Shown: positions 1-6,583 of the stretch, piece after piece
Layout of the letters: the number at the start of each line of letters is the position of its first letter
How positions within the stretch are numbered: the first letter of the stretch is position 1
NCBI GenBank assembly: GCA_013202315.1
Contig: JABMRZ010000205.1
Span: 1 to 7,375, forward strand
DNA length: 7,375 bases
Direction: 5' to 3'
Source: Candidatus Tariuqbacter arcticus
GTDB taxonomy: Bacteria > Electryoneota > Tariuqbacteria > Tariuqbacterales > Tariuqbacteraceae
Program-made: the position numbers and the translations under genes
The notes under the pieces: generated by a model
Database searches by the model: none
What the model saw: the letters and a program-made list of their open reading frames with translations, nothing else
What the model was told of the DNA's origin: nothing

Positions 1-11
1 AGTCAATAGAG

Positions 12-46
12 AAACCCTCATAAGAGGGTCTATTTCGCGAACCCTC
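12..46. repeat. Dispersed structured repeat, left copy (three-arm hairpin)
   Basis: Positions 12-44 match 7343-7375 at 31 of 33 bases in the same orientation, differing only at 22 and 32. The unit has three alternating arms: ACCCTC at 14-19, GAGGGT at 24-29 and ACCCTC at 41-46. The middle arm can pair with the first (loop ATAA) or with the third (11-nt loop), so two hairpins are mutually exclusive. An 8-bp palindrome TTCGCGAA lies at 34-41. There are no spacers or further units nearby, so this is a dispersed palindromic element rather than a CRISPR. No other copy was seen between the two. The element family is not recognised. Confidence 0.75.
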
Positions 47-58
47 TCACAACTTAGC

Positions 59-1126
59 ATGAAAATAATCGGCTCGCTGACTTGCGTTCCGGTTATTTTC
101 AGGGTAAAAGTTATACTGACTTTCATTCCGATATTAATTATTCTTTCGTTTTATGTATGGCGGACACAGAATTATGGGGGGGATTCCTATGGGATCAGGT
201 TCCTCCTCGCTTTAGTTCCTATCCTTTTCGCTATGCTTATTTACTTTGAGGAAAAACTACGCCAGAAGATAGTGCGCTGGCTTTACCGTTTTGCCATCGG
301 ATGGTCTTGTGTTTTTGCCGCCGTGGGGATAATTCGCCCGTTTTCCATCACGGATCTGGGGTGGAATAGCTTCGCCGTAAATCTTTTTCATTTTCAGACC
401 AGGAATTATCCTCAGTTTTCGGATTGGACTTGGAAAGTATTAGCCAAACTGTCAGGTGATAATCCCAAGGTTGTGAATTATATCGGTTATTGGCTGATAA
501 TGCAAAGGCAGTATGAAGCGGCGGAAGAAGCTTTGCAGAAGAGCCTTAATGAAGGCGATGAGACATCTTCATGTTATTGGCTGGGATATCTGAATGTTAT
601 TCAAGGCGATTACAAAGATGCGTTAGCCTACTTAAAAACAGCATTGACGAAGGAGGTTAGCTATCAGACATTGAATCAATTGGGCAGGACCTTCGCTTAT
701 TTGGGAATGCCGGATTCGAGTAATTATTATTTACATCGCTATATCGCGGCGGGAGATTCAATAAAAGCTTCTCTGCCGGATGTTCTGGTTCAATTCGAAG
801 ATACTTATTATGGCAATTATGAAAAAGATAACGCGTTAGTATGTATTGCGGAGAATTATATGGTGGAATCAAAGTTAGACAGTGCGGAATGGGCTTTGAG
901 TATTATATCCCCGAAAGCATTAGAAATCCGAGAAGTATTACTAGTGATGGCTCGATGTTATGCGCTGAAGGGGGATAAGGAAGGAACTAACCGCTATTTA
1001 CGCCAGGCGCTTATGAAAGTTCCGCTTCCAAAAAGGCGGGATTTCTTCAATAGACTATTTGAGGATCCGGTTTTATTAAACCCGGCTAAACAACTTTATG
1101 AAGAGTCGAAGGGCGCTGAAAGATGA
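59..1126 (+). CDS. Membrane-anchored TPR protein, probably 5'-truncated
   Basis: This 355-residue protein has a hydrophobic N-terminal third and a TPR-like rest. Membrane segments lie at about 17-33, 46-62 and 74-92. TPR-like helix pairs lie at about 135-165, 169-199 and 202-232, with weaker ones near 258-285 and 290-322, some carrying the usual Trp/Leu-Gly-Tyr and Ala positions. Residues 39-56 (YGGDSYGIRFLLALVPIL) resemble, from memory of the families, the last loop and helix of large polytopic glycosyltransferase-like membrane proteins. The piece may therefore be the C-terminal part of a longer protein. ATG 59 has no Shine-Dalgarno sequence, and its frame stays open to the window start, through the repeat at 12-46. 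The stop overlaps the acyP start by ATGA, suggesting co-translation. TPRs imply protein contacts; the specific function is unknown. Confidence 0.7.
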   Translation: MKIIGSLTCVPVIFRVKVILTFIPILIILSFYVWRTQNYGGDSYGIRFLLALVPILFAMLIYFEEKLRQKIVRWLYRFAIGWSCVFAAVGIIRPFSITDLGWNSFAVNLFHFQTRNYPQFSDWTWKVLAKLSGDNPKVVNYIGYWLIMQRQYEAAEEALQKSLNEGDETSSCYWLGYLNVIQGDYKDALAYLKTALTKEVSYQTLNQLGRTFAYLGMPDSSNYYLHRYIAAGDSIKASLPDVLVQFEDTYYGNYEKDNALVCIAENYMVESKLDSAEWALSIISPKALEIREVLLVMARCYALKGDKEGTNRYLRQALMKVPLPKRRDFFNRLFEDPVLLNPAKQLYEESKGAER

Positions 1127-1395
1127 TCGGGGCGGATATTTTCGTTGATGGCATAGTCCAGGGAGTTGGGTTCAGGTGGTATACATATAATTTAGCTAAT
1201 AGCTTCGGGCTGCCTGGCTGGGTGAGGAATCGGATGAGAGGCGATGTGGAAGTCTATGTGGAAGGTGAAAGGGAAGTAGTAGAGGAATTCATAGCGGAAT
1301 TAAGGAAGGGACCACGTTTTGGCAGAGTGGATGCAGTCGAAGTTACTTGGAAGAAAGCGACCGGGAAATATGATATGTTTAAAGTTGCCAGGTGA
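1123..1395 (+). CDS. acyP: Acylphosphatase
   Basis: This 90-residue protein has the full length of the acylphosphatase family, small cytosolic enzymes that hydrolyse acyl phosphates such as acetyl phosphate, carbamoyl phosphate or 1,3-bisphosphoglycerate to the acid and phosphate. The phosphate-binding signature VQGVGFR is at residues 12-18, where Arg18 corresponds to the catalytic Arg. The second signature, GWVRN...GDVEV, is at 32-44, and Asn36 corresponds to the Asn that positions the attacking water. Both catalytic residues are present, so it should be active. ATG 1123 overlaps the preceding stop by ATGA, and AGGG at 1110-1113 lies 9 nt upstream, so this start is well supported. It is probably expressed with the upstream TPR gene. 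A 123-nt gap follows before apt. Confidence 0.95.
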   Translation: MIGADIFVDGIVQGVGFRWYTYNLANSFGLPGWVRNRMRGDVEVYVEGEREVVEEFIAELRKGPRFGRVDAVEVTWKKATGKYDMFKVAR

Positions 1396-1530
1396 GGGGA
1401 TAAGTGTGTGAATCTCACTGGGATTTGGCCTTTGGAATATGAGATGATCGAACTGAAATAAATCGATAATCGGTTTACAGGATATAATGAGTAACTTGAA
1501 TAGATAAATAACAGGTAAATGGAATTCAAT

Positions 1531-2055
1531 ATGATCAATCTTAAGCAAGCAATTCGTTCAATACCGGATTTTCCTAAAGAGGGAATCGTCTTTCGGGATA
1601 TCACTACATTACTGAAGAATCCTGAAGCTTTCAAGGCGTCAGTGGATGCCTTATGCGAACATTTCGCAGACAGCGGGGCGAATGTTATCATCGGTCCTGA
1701 ATCGAGGGGATTCATCTTCGGAGCGGCTATGGCATATAAAATGGGTTTAAGCTTCGTTCCTGTTAGAAAACCGGGAAAACTGCCTGCGGATACCGAATCC
1801 GAAACCTATGAATTGGAGTATGGAACCGACTCCATTGAAATTCATAAAGACGCAATCGGCCCGAGTTCAAGAGCGCTGATGATAGATGACCTCCTTGCGA
1901 CGGGCGGTACAATGCAGGCTGCCTGCCGGTTGATAGAGAGGCTGGGGGGAGAAATTGTTGGAATTGGTTTCCTGATTGAGCTAAGCTTTCTTAATGGAAG
2001 GGAGAAGTTGAAGAATTATCCTATTTTCACCTTAGTCGATTATGAAAGTGAATGA
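1531..2055 (+). CDS. apt: Adenine phosphoribosyltransferase
   Basis: This type I phosphoribosyltransferase makes AMP from adenine and PRPP in the cytosol (purine salvage). Numbered from ATG 1519, the PRPP-binding loop LMIDDLLATGGT is at residues 120-131, with the paired acidic residues and the TGG turn intact. Other Apt blocks are ESRGF (61-65), the flexible-loop segment PVRKPGKLP (81-89) and the YELEYG..SIEIHKDAI stretch (97-113). ATG 1519 gives 178 residues, but AGGT at 1513-1516 sits only 2 nt before it. ATG 1531 gives 174 residues, has GGA 7 nt upstream, and starts as MINLKQAIRSIPDFPKEG, close to the Bacillus Apt N-terminus; it is preferred. No convincing promoter or terminator is visible in the 123-nt gap after acyP. 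apt converges on gpsA with a 44-nt gap. Confidence 0.95.
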   Translation: MINLKQAIRSIPDFPKEGIVFRDITTLLKNPEAFKASVDALCEHFADSGANVIIGPESRGFIFGAAMAYKMGLSFVPVRKPGKLPADTESETYELEYGTDSIEIHKDAIGPSSRALMIDDLLATGGTMQAACRLIERLGGEIVGIGFLIELSFLNGREKLKNYPIFTLVDYESE

Positions 2056-2080
2056 GGGTGTGCTCTTATTTGTATCTGAA

Positions 2081-2094
2081 CCAATGACCAATGA
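2081..2094. repeat. Tandem heptamer CCAATGA, two copies
   Basis: Two perfect adjacent copies of CCAATGA, followed by a diverged CTAATCT, lie in the 44-nt gap between the convergent apt and gpsA stops. The gap has no recognisable bidirectional terminator hairpin. Short tandem heptamers are known as dispersed repeats in some bacteria, but two copies could also be chance. Confidence 0.35.
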
Positions 2095-2099
2095 CTAAT

Positions 2100-3131
2100 C
2101 TAATCTTCCACCTTTAGACCCCGGGTCATCAGTTCACCAACTGCTTGTCGAGGCTCTTTATCTTCAAATAAAATAGAATACACCGCTTCAACTATCGGCA
2201 TTTCGAAACCGTATTTATGTGCGAGGTTCAGTGTGGCTTTTGTAGTATTTACTCCTTCGGCTATCATTGTCATTTCTTTGAGAATTTCCCTTAGTTTCTT
2301 CCCCTTGCCGATATGGTAACCGACGAAATGGTTGCGCGAAAGATTGCTGACGCAGGTGGTGATGAGGTCTCCCATTCCTGAAAGCCCGGCGAAGGTCTGC
2401 GGTTTCCCCCCCATCCGAATTCCCAAACGGGTGATTTCAGAAAGTCCCCTGGTGAGAAGGGCGCCTTTTGCATTATCGCCATATCCCAACCCATCGGCGA
2501 TTCCGGCGGCGATGGCGATTACATTCTTCAATGCCCCCCCCAACTCAACTCCAATTACATCATCGGCGGCATAAACCCGGAATAGTGGAGCGGCGAATAC
2601 CTCTTGAACCCATTTTGCCGTATCCAAAGATTCAGAAGCGATTACTACTGTGGTGGGTATCCTATTGATGACCTCTTTTGACAATGAAGGACCGGAGAGT
2701 ACGGCGATTTTTTCGGCTTTGATATTCTTCCAAACATCGCTGATTACCTGCGACATACAGAACAGGGTGTCTGATTCGATCCCCTTGGTGGCGGTGATGA
2801 CCACCGATTCTCCGATGATTTCATCGCCGATGCGGCTGATTGCGCTTCGAAAGATATGTGACGGCACTACAACAACTATCATATCTTTGTCGGCAGCCAC
2901 CTGGGCTAAATCTGAACTTATAAGTATATCGTCAGGCAAGGGAACACCGGGTAAAAATTCATAATTCTCACGCCGTCGGGCGATTTCCGACGCGACTTCA
3001 GGGCGGAATTCCCATAAGGCTACATTATGACCGTTTTTGTGCAGGAGCAAAGATAAAGTGGTGCCCCAGCTTCCGGCGCCGATTATACCGATGTCGATTG
3101 ATTTCACCAAGGGTGGATTATTCGCTTTCAT
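2100..3131 (-). CDS. gpsA: NAD(P)-dependent glycerol-3-phosphate dehydrogenase
   Basis: GpsA reduces dihydroxyacetone phosphate to sn-glycerol 3-phosphate, the backbone for phospholipids, in the cytosol. Its 343 residues match the family length. The Rossmann dinucleotide motif GAGSWG is at residues 18-23. ATKGIES (114-120) and LSGPSLSKEV (145-154) line the active site. Lys202 in GGALKNV is the expected catalytic lysine, and the C-terminal domain carries LSGMGDLITTC (250-260) and SRNHFVG (265-271). No key residue is missing. The ATG at 3131-3129 has AGGA (TCCT on the + strand at 3140-3143) 8 nt upstream and overlaps the purM stop by ATGA, so translational coupling with purM is likely. Pairing a purine gene with a lipid gene looks like operon packing rather than a shared pathway. 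Confidence 0.96.
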   Translation of the reverse strand: MKANNPPLVKSIDIGIIGAGSWGTTLSLLLHKNGHNVALWEFRPEVASEIARRRENYEFLPGVPLPDDILISSDLAQVAADKDMIVVVVPSHIFRSAISRIGDEIIGESVVITATKGIESDTLFCMSQVISDVWKNIKAEKIAVLSGPSLSKEVINRIPTTVVIASESLDTAKWVQEVFAAPLFRVYAADDVIGVELGGALKNVIAIAAGIADGLGYGDNAKGALLTRGLSEITRLGIRMGGKPQTFAGLSGMGDLITTCVSNLSRNHFVGYHIGKGKKLREILKEMTMIAEGVNTTKATLNLAHKYGFEMPIVEAVYSILFEDKEPRQAVGELMTRGLKVED

Positions 3132-4159
3132 TGCATTATTCCTATAATAAAAGGTCTTTCGCCTGCTTCTGACAGCATTTCGAGCGCGCTTTCAGTTTCG
3201 GATTTGGATGTTATCACCGCGAAACCGATTCCCAAGTTGAAGGTTCTGCGCATTTCATTATCGCTGACATTTCCCCATTTCTTTAAAAGGCGGAAAATCA
3301 TTGGCATCTCCCAGGATTCCCAGTCTATTTTCGCTCGTAAGCCTTTGGGAATAATACGGCTGATATTGCCGATAACGCCTCCCCCGGTTATGTGAGCCAG
3401 ACCTTTAATGTCTATAAACCGCCGTAATTCTGAGATGGGTTTAAGGTAGGAACGGTGGATTTTAAGTAGTTCCTCGCCGATGGTGCGGTCAAGCTCGATG
3501 ATATGGTCATCAATTTTGAATTTCATATGGTCGAAGCAAATCTTGCGTGCGAGAGAGTAACCGTTTGTGTGCAAGCCGGTGGAGGGCAGGCCGATGATGA
3601 CATCTCCCGCGGAGATTCGAGAACCGTCGATGATTTGCGGTTTGTCGACTATGCCGATAATAGTCCCTGCTAAATCGTATTCCGAAGGCTGGTAAATGCC
3701 GGGCATTTCAGCGGTTTCACCGCCGATTACAGCTGTATTGTTCTCTTTGGCGGCGGCGCATATTCCCCGGATGATTTGCAGCGCTGTTTCTTTGGTCAAT
3801 TTGCCCATAGCGAGATAATCCATAAAGAATAGCGGCTTTGCGCCGGTGCAGAGTATATCATTGACGCAGTGGTTGAGCAGATCCTGGCCGATGGTGGAAT
3901 GGTTGTCAGCCATTTGGGCGACTTTGAGTTTAGTGCCTACACCGTCGGTTGATGCGACTAAAACCGCTTCGCTAATGTCAGATAAATCGAGTTGGAAGAA
4001 TGCTCCAAAATGTCCAATACCGGCGAGAACGCCAGGAGTGAAAGTCCGGGAGATGTATTCTTTCGCCTTGTCCAGGAATTCATCCGCCATTTGGATATCA
4101 ACCCCGGCGGATTTATAGGTGATTCCGTTCAACTTGTTCTCCGAATTTCCATTCTTCAC
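3128..4159 (-). CDS. purM: Phosphoribosylformylglycinamidine cyclo-ligase (AIR synthetase)
   Basis: PurM uses ATP to close formylglycinamidine ribonucleotide (FGAM) into aminoimidazole ribonucleotide (AIR), the fifth step of de novo purine synthesis. At 343 residues it is of normal length. Seen in order: YKSAGVDI (15-22), STDGVGTKL (70-78), GQDLLNHCVNDIL (91-103), GGETAEMPGIY (146-156), GLPSTGLHTNGYSLAR (190-205) and LAHITGGGVIGNI (254-266). These are the glycine-rich ATP/FGAM-binding blocks of the PurM fold. The start is not certain. The GTG at 4159-4157 has GGAG 16 nt upstream, which is too far. A TTG at 4132-4130 (residue 10) has GGAG 6 nt upstream and would give 334 residues, still ahead of the conserved YKSAG. 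The gene heads the purM-gpsA pair and is divergent from feoB. Confidence 0.96.
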   Translation of the reverse strand: MKNGNSENKLNGITYKSAGVDIQMADEFLDKAKEYISRTFTPGVLAGIGHFGAFFQLDLSDISEAVLVASTDGVGTKLKVAQMADNHSTIGQDLLNHCVNDILCTGAKPLFFMDYLAMGKLTKETALQIIRGICAAAKENNTAVIGGETAEMPGIYQPSEYDLAGTIIGIVDKPQIIDGSRISAGDVIIGLPSTGLHTNGYSLARKICFDHMKFKIDDHIIELDRTIGEELLKIHRSYLKPISELRRFIDIKGLAHITGGGVIGNISRIIPKGLRAKIDWESWEMPMIFRLLKKWGNVSDNEMRRTFNLGIGFAVITSKSETESALEMLSEAGERPFIIGIMQ

Positions 4160-4211
4160 AATATAAGAACTTTTACTCCAATTTCAATAAAACAGAACAA
4201 TAAATTTTTTT

Positions 4212-4240
4212 ATCGTAATAATATCTATAAAATTTGACAA
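4212..4240 (-). promoter_or_regulatory. Candidate sigma70 promoter for purM-gpsA
   Basis: Read on the - strand, TTGTCA (4240-4235) is followed after 17 bp by TACGAT (4217-4212). The -35 matches consensus at five of six bases and the -10 at four of six. The -35 almost coincides with the -35 of the opposing feoB promoter, because TTGACAA reads as TTGTCAA on the other strand. This is a weaker candidate than the feoB promoter; the AT-rich stretch offers other possible -10 boxes. Confidence 0.35.
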
Positions 4241-4262
4241 TATCGGTTTTATTTTGTATATT
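4234..4262 (+). promoter_or_regulatory. Sigma70-type promoter of feoB
   Basis: TTGACA at 4234-4239 is a perfect -35. It is separated by exactly 17 bp from TATATT at 4257-4262, a five-of-six match to the -10 consensus. The surroundings are AT-rich and lie in the purM/feoB divergent gap. The predicted transcription start is near 4269, giving a leader of about 178 nt to ATG 4447 or 94 nt to ATG 4363. The -10 overlaps the palindrome at 4259-4276. Confidence 0.7.
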
Positions 4263-4276
4263 AGGTGCGCCTAATA
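4259..4276. promoter_or_regulatory. DtxR/IdeR-like operator over the feoB -10
   Basis: TATTAGG (4259-4265) and CCTAATA (4270-4276) are perfect 7-bp inverted arms around TGCG. The half-sites TTAGG and CCTAA match the inner arms of the known DtxR/IdeR iron box (form TTAGGTTAGNCTAACCTAA), although that box is usually 19 bp with a central base, so the spacing here differs. The site runs from inside the -10 across the predicted start of transcription, where a bound repressor would block initiation. The likely ligand is the DtxR-FeoA protein encoded at 6584-7255. The palindrome is seen directly; the binding partner is inference. Confidence 0.65.
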
Positions 4277-4446
4277 ATATTATAGACTCCTAATTTCATA
4301 GGGCAAAATAAAAGCAGTGAACTAAGAACCCACCTGCACGGTTATTTAGAATGTAATTAGTAATGGATATGAGGTCAGCAGATAATAGAATGGGCGGAAT
4401 TCGCCGACGCCGCCGTCATCGCCATCGGCAGGGCGATCATTATGCG

Positions 4447-6435
4447 ATGAAGTATGATTCGCATAGGCAGATAATCCTGGTGGGCAATCCCAATGTGGGA
4501 AAAAGCGCTTTATTCGGAGCTTTGACAGGTAAATATGTGGATGTGTCCAACTATCCTGGAACTTCTGTAGAAGTCACCCGCGGTGAAATGCGCATAGATT
4601 CGGAGACCTTTATATTGATTGACAGCCCTGGGGTGAACAGCTTGGTTCCACGCTCGGAGGATGAACAGGTTACACTGAATATCGTTACCGGCTCCGATGT
4701 GTATGGGATTGTGCAAGTAGTTGACGCTAAGAACTTGAAGCGGGGACTATTAATAACTTACCAGTTGGTGGAAATGGGTTTGCCTCTGGTAGTGTGCTTG
4801 AATATTTATGATGAAGCGGTTGAGCGGGGGATAGAGATTAATACTGATGCGTTGCAAAAATCTTTCGGAGTGGAATTCATCCCAACAGTAGCAGTTTCCG
4901 GCCAGGGCGTTCCGGAATTGCGAGTTGCATTGAAGGAGATGCAGGTTTCTCACCACAAAGTCCGTTTTCACCGGGAAATCGAAGAATCCATCGAAAAAAT
5001 ATCGGATAAGATAGAAACCAACCGGTTGAATCCAAGAGGATTGGCGTTGAACATCATCGCTTCAGGGGGAGCGGCAGTGAATGTCATCAAGGGTAAAGAA
5101 GATGGTTTTAATGAATTCGTGCGGAAAGAAATTAGCGCTTTAAACCGACAATTGCCGCATACTCCGGGCTATGAAATTCAATCGACAATCATTAACCGGG
5201 TGGAGAATCAATCTCACCGCTTCATAAAAAGTCATAGAAAGAAACAGCATCCCTTGAAAGAGAAGCTGGGTTTCCTTACTATGCATCGATGGTATGGTCT
5301 GCCGTTTATATTGCTGATACTGTTCATTTTGTATGAATTGGTAGGAGTTTTTGGAGCGGGAGTCTGCGTGGATTTTATTGAGAATCAGATTTTCGGCGGA
5401 GTGGAGATAGTTGACGGTGAAGATAATTTCTTCGGTATTATCAATCCCGTATTCATCAGAGTTTTATCACCCCTGGGGCATACAGGGTTGTCGGGTTTCA
5501 TTAACGATATGCTGGTGGGTGAATATGGAGTAATCACCATCGGATTGACATATTCCATCGCTATCGTCTTTCCGCTGGTGACGCTCTTTTTCATATTTTT
5601 CGGTTTATTGGAGGATTCGGGCTACCTTCCCAGATTGACGGTGATGTCTAATAAGCTTTTTCATCATATAGGTTTGAACGGCCGCGCGATTTTGCCGATG
5701 GTCTTGGGGTTGGGGTGCGATACTATGGCAACTTTCACCACCCGCATATTGGAAACTAAGAAGGAGCGGCAAATCACCACTTTACTTTTGGCGCTGGGGA
5801 TACCGTGTTCGGCGCAATTGGGAGTGGTTTTGGGGATGATGAGCGCTATATCGTTTGGGCTCCTATTGATAGTTGTTGTTGTGGTCGCTTCCCAACTGTT
5901 TATAGTGGGCTATGGAGCTTCCAAAGTAATCCCGGGCAAAACACCGGCGCTTATCACCGAAATCCCGCCTTTACGCATTCCAAAATTGAAGAATATATTT
6001 TACAAAACCTATTTTAAAGTTAAATTGTTTATGCGCGAAGCGGTTCCTTTGTTCATTTTGGGGACCTTAATTCTGTTTCTGTTGGATAGAGTGCAAATGC
6101 TTGAGGTTTTGGAGAGGATTACTGCACCGATAATTTCAGGGATTCTCAAATTACCGGCAGAATCGACTCAGGCTTTCATCGTGGGATTCCTCAGGAGGGA
6201 TTATGGCGCGGCAGGATTGTTTCAGCTTGCGGAAAAGGGTTTGTTGGATAATATTCAAATTACTGTGGGGGTTACGGTGATGGTATTGTTTGTCCCCTGC
6301 CTGGCTAATTTCTTCGTTATGATAAAGGAGCGGGGGATGAGAGCCGCAATGCTGATGAGCTTGTTTATTGTGGTTTATTCGGTCTTAATTGGGGGATTGC
6401 TTAATGTTGTATTGAGATTCGTTCTAAAAATCTAA
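4447..6435 (+). CDS. feoB: Ferrous iron transporter B (GTPase-coupled)
   Basis: FeoB imports Fe2+ across the inner membrane. Numbered from the upstream in-frame ATG 4363 (690 residues), the N-terminal G domain has G1 GNPNVGKS (41-48), G2 YPGTS with Thr67 (64-68), G3 DSPG (87-90), G4 NIYD (147-150) and a G5-like AVSGQG (177-182). A helical spacer to about 300 follows, then the membrane part: helices near 311-333, 389-415, 470-515, 560-575 and 632-688. Gate motif 1 contains GLGCDTMA (449-456) and IPCSAQ (480-485). Gate motif 2 contains RRDYGAAGL (611-619) and FVPCLA (643-648). The protein is shorter than Enterobacterial FeoB (about 770). ATG 4447 (662 residues) is preferred because family members begin just before G1; the extra 28 residues from 4363 are Arg/His-rich. 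Neither start has a good Shine-Dalgarno. No separate feoA or feoC adjoins; the regulator gene follows after 148 nt. Confidence 0.95.
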   Translation: MKYDSHRQIILVGNPNVGKSALFGALTGKYVDVSNYPGTSVEVTRGEMRIDSETFILIDSPGVNSLVPRSEDEQVTLNIVTGSDVYGIVQVVDAKNLKRGLLITYQLVEMGLPLVVCLNIYDEAVERGIEINTDALQKSFGVEFIPTVAVSGQGVPELRVALKEMQVSHHKVRFHREIEESIEKISDKIETNRLNPRGLALNIIASGGAAVNVIKGKEDGFNEFVRKEISALNRQLPHTPGYEIQSTIINRVENQSHRFIKSHRKKQHPLKEKLGFLTMHRWYGLPFILLILFILYELVGVFGAGVCVDFIENQIFGGVEIVDGEDNFFGIINPVFIRVLSPLGHTGLSGFINDMLVGEYGVITIGLTYSIAIVFPLVTLFFIFFGLLEDSGYLPRLTVMSNKLFHHIGLNGRAILPMVLGLGCDTMATFTTRILETKKERQITTLLLALGIPCSAQLGVVLGMMSAISFGLLLIVVVVVASQLFIVGYGASKVIPGKTPALITEIPPLRIPKLKNIFYKTYFKVKLFMREAVPLFILGTLILFLLDRVQMLEVLERITAPIISGILKLPAESTQAFIVGFLRRDYGAAGLFQLAEKGLLDNIQITVGVTVMVLFVPCLANFFVMIKERGMRAAMLMSLFIVVYSVLIGGLLNVVLRFVLKI

Positions 6436-6478
6436 CTTTTTTCCTGAATAGTCGAGACAACGAGAAAAAGTCTAATTC

Positions 6479-6539
6479 ACCACGAAGCTGCAAAGGACAA
6501 ATAGGTTTCCTATCCTTAGTGCCCCTGTATCTCCGTGGT
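6479..6539. repeat. Long imperfect palindrome between feoB and its regulator
   Basis: The outer arms ACCACG (6479-6484) and CGTGGT (6534-6539) are perfect. The apex ATAGG-TTT-CCTAT (6501-6513) is a clean 5-bp stem with a three-base loop. The sequence between pairs only partly, with unequal arm lengths, so the whole folds as an interrupted hairpin of about 61 nt. No T-tract follows on the + strand (AAAAAA does), so it is not a standard terminator for feoB. The CCACGAAG...CTCCGTGG pattern recalls dispersed palindromic repeats common in environmental genomes, a resemblance from memory only. Nothing else was seen in the 148-nt gap except the regulator's ribosome-binding site. Confidence 0.55.
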
Positions 6540-6583
6540 AAAAAATCATTTCCTAAGTAGATTCTTCAAAATTGAGGTTGTAA

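Noticed and set aside
12..46. CRISPR array candidate
   Set aside because: There is only one unit at each end of the window, with no regular spacers and no cas genes; it fits a dispersed palindromic repeat.
1388..1421. Hairpin at the acyP stop (CCAGGTGAG with CTCACTGG) as a terminator
   Set aside because: The stem has a bulged G and a 17-nt loop, includes the stop codon, and is not followed by a T-run; chance pairing is as likely.
1474..1488. TTTACA and TATAAT upstream of apt as a promoter
   Set aside because: The two boxes are only 3 bp apart, and no recognisable -35 lies about 17 bp before the TATAAT.
1254..1715. Minus-strand open frame of 153 codons across acyP and apt
   Set aside because: It is antisense to two clear genes, has low-complexity Ser/Thr/Ile composition and matches no known family.
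2332..2964. Plus-strand open frames opposite gpsA
   Set aside because: These are shadows of the well-supported gpsA, with Pro/Arg/Ser-rich translations and no domain features.
4289..4302. CCTA-ATTTCA-TAGG as a second operator
   Set aside because: The arms are only 4 bp and in the opposite order to the iron-box half-sites; in AT-rich DNA this is expected by chance.
4269..4446. Riboswitch in the feoB leader
   Set aside because: No conserved riboswitch core or stable multi-stem fold could be recognised; only short 4-bp pairings are visible.
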